Below, piece by piece: positions 58,720 through 64,000 of a stretch of 64,000 nt of DNA (its first letter is position 1; each line of letters begins with the position of its first letter). Position numbers and translations under genes: made by a program. Source of the stretch: Cryptomeria japonica (lineage: Eukaryota > Streptophyta > Pinopsida > Cupressales > Cupressaceae); the NCBI RefSeq assembly GCF_030272615.1, contig NW_026728917.1, forward strand, positions 124,001-188,000. Reading direction: 5' to 3'. The notes below the pieces were generated by a model. That model was not told the origin of the DNA and did not search any database. It worked only from the letters and a program-made list of their open reading frames with translations.

Positions 58720-59384
58720 TTAAATATTAATTCTAGCAAGACCCATCAATGCAGTGGCATCCACAAATTGGAGATAAGCATATGGATGAAGGCGATCACC
58801 CCAATTCCAACCCTAAATTAAACCTTGCCGAACACAAGACTTGATAAATTTACCGAGACCCTCTACCATGAGAGTGAATAAGAATTGGGAAAGAGGTTCC
58901 CCTTGTCGAAGACCTCTGCATGCACCAAATAAATCCATGGGCTCACTGTTAATAAGGGCTGCAAATGAAGCCATTCAATTTTGAAGCCAAAGGCAATAAG
59001 CACTTTATAAAGGAATTTTCATTTGACTCTAACATAAGCTTTGGCTATATCCAATTTAATAAACATAGCCTTCTCCTTAGATATCTCCATAGAATGAATG
59101 GCTTCTGATGCTATAAAAATCTCATCCAAAATTTGCCTTCCAACCCCAAAACCATGTTGCTCTTCTGAAATAAGTTTATTGAGCCATGACTTGAGCCTTT
59201 CAACAATCAGTTTAGTGATTGTTTTATGAACCACGTTACAAAAGGCTATAGGATCGAAAGAACTCAGAGAATTTTCTCCCTCCTTCTAAGGTATGAGAGC
59301 AAGGAAAGTAGCGTTCATATCCCTGAGCTTCTGTTTATTTATATAAGACTCCCACACCACCTTCAAAATATCCAACTTAATTAT
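58720..59384 (-). pseudogene. L1 LINE reverse transcriptase, distal part, unit C
   Basis: Counterpart of 905-1569. Target duplication ATTAT at 59380-59384. Confidence 0.88.
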
Positions 59385-62300
59385 TGGAAGGAAGTGAAGT
59401 AGTGAAACAACTTCTTACACTAACCTTGAGAGGAGTATAATGCAAAAAATTTTACAGATCCTTATAGCAGTTACAGAAACTTAACACAAATAAACAAAAT
59501 ATCATGCATACCACAACTCACCAACACAATCATTTACATGGGAAAACCCGTTCAGGAGAAAAACCCCACACTCCAAAAGTAGCTCAATAAATTATTCAAC
59601 AATCAATAACAGATTACAATATACTTGCAGAGAAATCTCTTCAGAAGAGAACTACTAATCAAAGACTCAGAGGTAACACAATAGCCGTAAGACTCTTACA
59701 CACAACCTCTATCTCACACACCTCATATATAGGAGATACAATATAAGAAAGCATCAAACGGAATTACAAAACCATGGGCTAAAACCACCCAATAAACTAG
59801 AGCAGAGGTTATCCCCATTATAGATGTGTTATGATGTGTCAAAACACACATCAACATGTGTTCCTCCATTATACATCTCATTTATGTGTCCAATGCATTT
59901 TATATTTTCTATTTCAGGAGTCCAAACTTCCGAAGGCCATAACTTGTGAACCGTGTGTCTGATTGACGAACTGTTTGAAGCATCAGAAAGCTAGAGAAAT
60001 GCTCTATCACACCCCTCCAAAATGGAAACTTTAATATTTTCAAAACTAGCTATGATCTTACAACAAATTTTTACCGACGTGCTTATCTAGCGAACTAGAA
60101 GCTTTAGGGATAATTTCGCACCATTTCATGCTTAAACAAAAACTTACTATAAATAGTAACACATGTAAATTGAAGGTTGAGACACCATGTCCCAACATTC
60201 TCTCACTTGTCGAAGAACTTTCAAGAGCAAAGGGAGTATCAACACAATAATTTAACTACTAGGGGCCATGAGGCCCATAGACTCACAACACCATTTAAAC
60301 CTCTTTATGCTCACAGTGTTAGTTAAAGAATCTAGAATATTCATCAAAGTCTCTACCTTAACCAACTTCACCTTACCATCTTCAACCATATCTCTGACAA
60401 AATGATACTAAACATCAATGTGCTTAGTCTGGGCATGAAATGCTGGGTTCTTAGTTAAATGCAGATCACACTCTGACTGTCACAGTAAAGTGTCACTATT
60501 TCTTGTTTTATTTGAATATTTTAACAAAGTCTCTTAACCCAAATGGATTCTTTACAAGCATGAGTAGCTACCATATACTCTTCTCTTGTAGTGGACAAAG
60601 AAACCACAACTTGCCGCTTACTCATCCTATTAATTGCACCGCCAAATAAAGTAAATACATAAGCAATGGTGGATCTTCTGCTATCAATATAACCTGCCCA
60701 ATCTAAATCCACATATCCATGAATATCAAGGTAAATCACATCTCCAACCAAATTACCATGATAACAAAGAGAATACTTAGAGGTACCCTTCAAATATGTA
60801 AAGACTCTTTTGACTGCATCCCAATGAACTCTATCAGGATTAGAAATATGTTTGGAAAGAACTCCCACTTCTTGGGTAATGTTTGGTCTAGTACAAACCG
60901 TTGCATATATCAAACTTGCAATTGCACTCTGGTAAGGCACTCTACTCATTTCTTTCATCTCTGATGGAGATGTAGGACAATCTAAAATAGATAATTTCAT
61001 TCAAACTGTGAAGGGAACACATAATGGTCTACAATCCTGCATGTTGAACCTCTGTAAAACTGAATTCACATACTTACTCTGCCCTAGCCATAGCTTTATG
61101 TTCACTCTATCTCTTCTAATTTACATCCCAACAATGTTTTTCGCTGCACCAAGATTATACATTTAAAATTTAGCAGCAAGCTGAGAATTCAATTCTGAAA
61201 TCATACATTTTCCTTTACCAATGAATAACATATCATCAACATATAATGCAATGTACAAGAAATGATCACCATTAGATTTATAAAAGACATAGTGATCTGA
61301 TTTAGAATGCTCAGATCTTAAAATCAACACATTTGTATTAAATTTTTGGTGCCACATCCCAGGACTCTGTTTGAGGCCATACAATGATTTCTTCAATTTA
61401 TAGACCAAATTACTTTTACCTTTCACCACATAGTGCTCTAGTTGTGTCATATAAATACCTTCCTCTAAATCACCATGAAGGAAAGTAATTTTCACATCCA
61501 TTTGCTCGACCTCTAAATTACAAGAAGTAGTAATAGAAAGCAAAAATCTAATGGATGTCATTTTTACAACAGGAGAAAATATCTCACCATAATCAATACC
61601 CTCAACCTAAGAGTAATCTTTTGTAACCAACCTTACTTTATACTTCTCAATGCTTCCATCTGAACCAATATTTTTCTTGAACACGCATTTGCAACCAACA
61701 GGCTTTCGTCCTTTAGACAATGGTACAAGATCCCATTCATCATTTTTTTTCAAAGCTTTCATTTCTTCTTCCATAGCATTCTTCCAAGATTCTGCATCAT
61801 TCCTACCTAATGCCTCTTCTAAAGAAATAGGTTCATCCACATTAGTATTCAAAACAAAAATACATCTCCAATCATTAGGTGAATACCTTTTAGTTGGTTG
61901 TCTATGTCATGTACACCTTTGAACAAGCCAAGTTGGAGGTTCTTCCTCATCTTCTAAAGATTCAGATCTAGATGAGCTCTCCTCAACTTCTTTCCTATCA
62001 AGTTGACTCAATTCAACTCTTTTAGGCATAGAAGGGAATTGAATCATATCTTCCTGTTTAGTCTATTATGGTTGCAATGTAGCAAAAGGAGACTTAATTT
62101 CTCTAAAAATAACACTTTTACTATTAATTACCTTTTATGCAACAAGGTCGCAAAGGTTGTATCCTTTTACACCATAACTATAACTGATGAAGATACATTT
62201 CACAACCTTCTCCTCCAACTTCGTACACTTCTCTTTTGGCACATGAGCATATGCCTCGCAACTAAAACCTCTAAGATGTCTCAAAGAAGGCTTGTGACCT

Positions 62301-62829
62301 GACCATGCTTCCATAGGCATTTTATCAACAAGAGTTGATGTAGTAGACCGTTAATCAAGTAGCAAGCAATGACAATTGCTTCAGCCCAAATTTTTAATTT
62401 TAGGCCAGCACAACTCAGCATACTCCTAGCCCTCTCCATCAATATCTTGTTCATTTTTTCTGCAACTCCATTCTGTTGTAGAGAATACAGATTTATAATT
62501 TTTATGGAATCTATCAAAATCATTAGAGAAAATTAACCACCATTATCAATCTTCAAACATTTAATTTTTTTTTCTAGTTTACAATTCGACCATTTCTTTA
62601 AATTATTTAAAACGATTGAAAACTTTAGATTTACTCTTTAGTAAGTATACCCCTGTCCTACTAAAATCATCAAAAAAATAAACATAAGCAAAGAACAAAG
62701 CAAGATGCCACATTTCTCCTCTTTGTCCATCTTAACACCAATGGATACCAATATGTGAATTATAAACAAAAATTAACTATAAATAGTAACATCATGTAAA
62801 TGCCAAGTTGAGACACCATTTTTCCAACA
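59385..62829 (-). mobile_element. Copia element, unit C
   Basis: Third copy of the same insertion: 3' LTR 59385-60197, 5' LTR stub 62763-62829, ATTAT at 62830-62834. Confidence 0.93.
60252..62740 (-). pseudogene. Copia pol remnant (integrase, RT, RNase H), unit C
   Basis: Integrase about 62055-62740, reverse transcriptase about 61115-61922, RNase H and C terminus 60252-61000, with the same lesions as in units A and B. Confidence 0.9.
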
Positions 62830-63160
62830 ATTATATCCCAAAACTCTTGATAAAATTCTATAGGGAACCCATCTAGGCTAGGGAATTTTCCCCTTCTTCA
62901 AGAGAAACACAATTTTTCCACTCTCAAGAAGAGAGATAGTTCTAAGGAGATCCTCATTCATTGCATCACTAGTAATGGCAGGAATACTATCAAGCACAAA
63001 CCCTTCCTATACATTGGCCAAAATAGAGTCCTCTTTTAACAATTCTGCAAAAACTCTAATGGCTTCCTCAACAATCTCTTTGTAAGAAGGAATAGGAACT
63101 CCCTTAGAGGAAAGAAGAGAATAAAATGAATTTCCTTGGACCTCTTGCCCTTAACTGAAT
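62830..63160 (-). pseudogene. L1 LINE, proximal part, unit C
   Basis: Counterpart of 5015-5345. Confidence 0.85.
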
Positions 63161-63229
63161 TGTGAAATAAAACCATTAGGCGTCAAAAATATTGAAAAAT
63201 AAATTAGTATATATAAAATATATAATATA

Positions 63230-63455
63230 GTTATCAACTGTAAAGAATCCAAAGCTGAAGTAATATACTAAGAACACCATAATAAAATTCATCAATTTTT
63301 GTTCCAAGGCTTACTGCGTCTTTGTACGCGTCAGGATCGATCCCTTTCTTGGCCTCTTCATACTCAGTTGCCATAGATTTTTTTTTACATTGCTACCTTC
63401 AGCGCTATCAAATATGCTTTATTATAATGTCATCAAATAATTCAACCTACAGTAT
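63230..63455 (-). pseudogene. Ankyrin-PGG 5'-end relic, unit C
   Basis: Counterpart of 5415-5640; relic ATG at 63374. Confidence 0.74.
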
Positions 63456-64000
63456 GATCTATAGCAAATTTCTGTGTTTCAACCTTCAACACTAGTATTA
63501 TGTCGTGTCTACAGAGGGAATACCCGTCCAAAAGGCGTGGAAGAAATAAGACTATGAGGAGATTCCATCGACAAGATAAATCTCACGACTGTGACACTGC
63601 CAAAATAGTGGTAATGTGAGTCTCGTTGCCTTCTCATAGAACTTTTTAACCTTTTTTTTTCAAATAGTAGCTACCTGAAGTGACCTTTCACTTTTTTTTT
63701 GCTATTCACGCTCAGTTGCCATGAAATTTCTTTTCTATTGCCATGAAGTTTTATTTTTCTACTACATTTATACTCTAAAAAATTTGCAGGTTAGTGACGA
63801 CTCTTAGCTTTATCTAACCTACCGACCCTTAGATTCAAGATAATTTTTTTTCTAGGGTGATTGATCATTCTGCTAGGCTCTTGACGATAGTCTTGAACAT
63901 CTGTTTACACAATATTAAATAATGTGATTACAAAGTATTATGCTGTGAAATGGATGCGGCTCCACATATTGCAATAATAGACTTTCTTTAAACATAAAGA
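63405..64000. repeat. Diverged ~0.3 kb tandem repeats, unit C (cut by window end)
   Basis: First part of the array seen at 5590-6580; the window ends inside the second degenerate unit. Confidence 0.55.

Larger units (their letters stand above)
57816..64000. repeat. Tandem unit C, first 6.2 kb only
   Basis: Third copy, entering at the same sequence as position 1 and running off the window. It carries the 84-bp duplication, the split LINE, the whole Copia element, the ankyrin relic and the first spacer repeats, all 57815 bp downstream of unit A. I saw no difference from unit B. The expected ankyrin-PGG gene of this unit would start beyond 67 kb, outside the window. Confidence 0.96.

Noticed and set aside
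1-64000. Organellar or bacterial origin of the array
   Set aside because: Spliced plant gene, LTR retroelements and an L1 relic are nuclear features; no organellar or operon-like genes were seen.

Overview
The window is nuclear DNA of a plant, most likely a seed plant with a large repeat-rich genome. The reasons are an ankyrin-PGG (ACD6/ITN1-type) gene with GT-AG introns, a plant-mobile-domain (PMD) reading frame, plant-type Ty1/Copia, Ty3/Gypsy and L1 relics, AT-rich spacers and many stop-riddled retroelements. A conifer would fit, but nothing here proves it.

The dominant structure is a head-to-tail tandem array of one ~28.9 kb unit. Unit A is 1-28909, unit B is 28910-57815 (3 bp shorter), and unit C, cut off by the window end, is 57816-64000. 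I noticed only four base differences and one 3-bp change beside a GA microsatellite between A and B, and none between B and C over the 6.2 kb they share. That comparison was by eye and is not exhaustive. The phase of the unit is set by the window edge, so the true duplication junction is unknown.

Layout of one unit (unit A coordinates): an 84-bp tandem duplication (97-264); an L1 LINE reverse-transcriptase relic split in two (905-1569 and 5015-5345) by a minus-strand Copia element (1570-5014) flanked by a 5-bp ATTAT target duplication; a small relic of an ankyrin-gene 5' end (5415-5640); 3.5 kb of diverged spacer repeats; an intact three-exon minus-strand ankyrin-PGG membrane protein gene (9342-12001, 659 aa); an LTR-like AT-rich block with a minus-strand TATA box (about 12.7-14.2 kb); a plus-strand PMD frame interrupted only by stop codons (15249-17229); a Ty3/Gypsy-like LTR, primer-binding-like site and gag-protease frame (18189-21266) with no reverse transcriptase; an interrupted Cys/His-rich zinc-finger-like coding fragment on the minus strand (21286-22311); a 49-bp-arm hairpin (22497-22626); a 135-bp tandem duplication; a (GA)26 microsatellite; and a final ~4 kb of spacer with a possible third LTR/promoter.

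The one gene per unit that looks functional is the ankyrin-PGG gene. Its inferred protein is the same in units A and B, so the array multiplies the dose of a probable plasma-membrane signalling/immunity protein. Unit B repeats everything at +28909 (before the microsatellite) or +28906 (after it); unit C repeats it at +57815. No tRNA, rRNA, CRISPR or organellar gene was seen.
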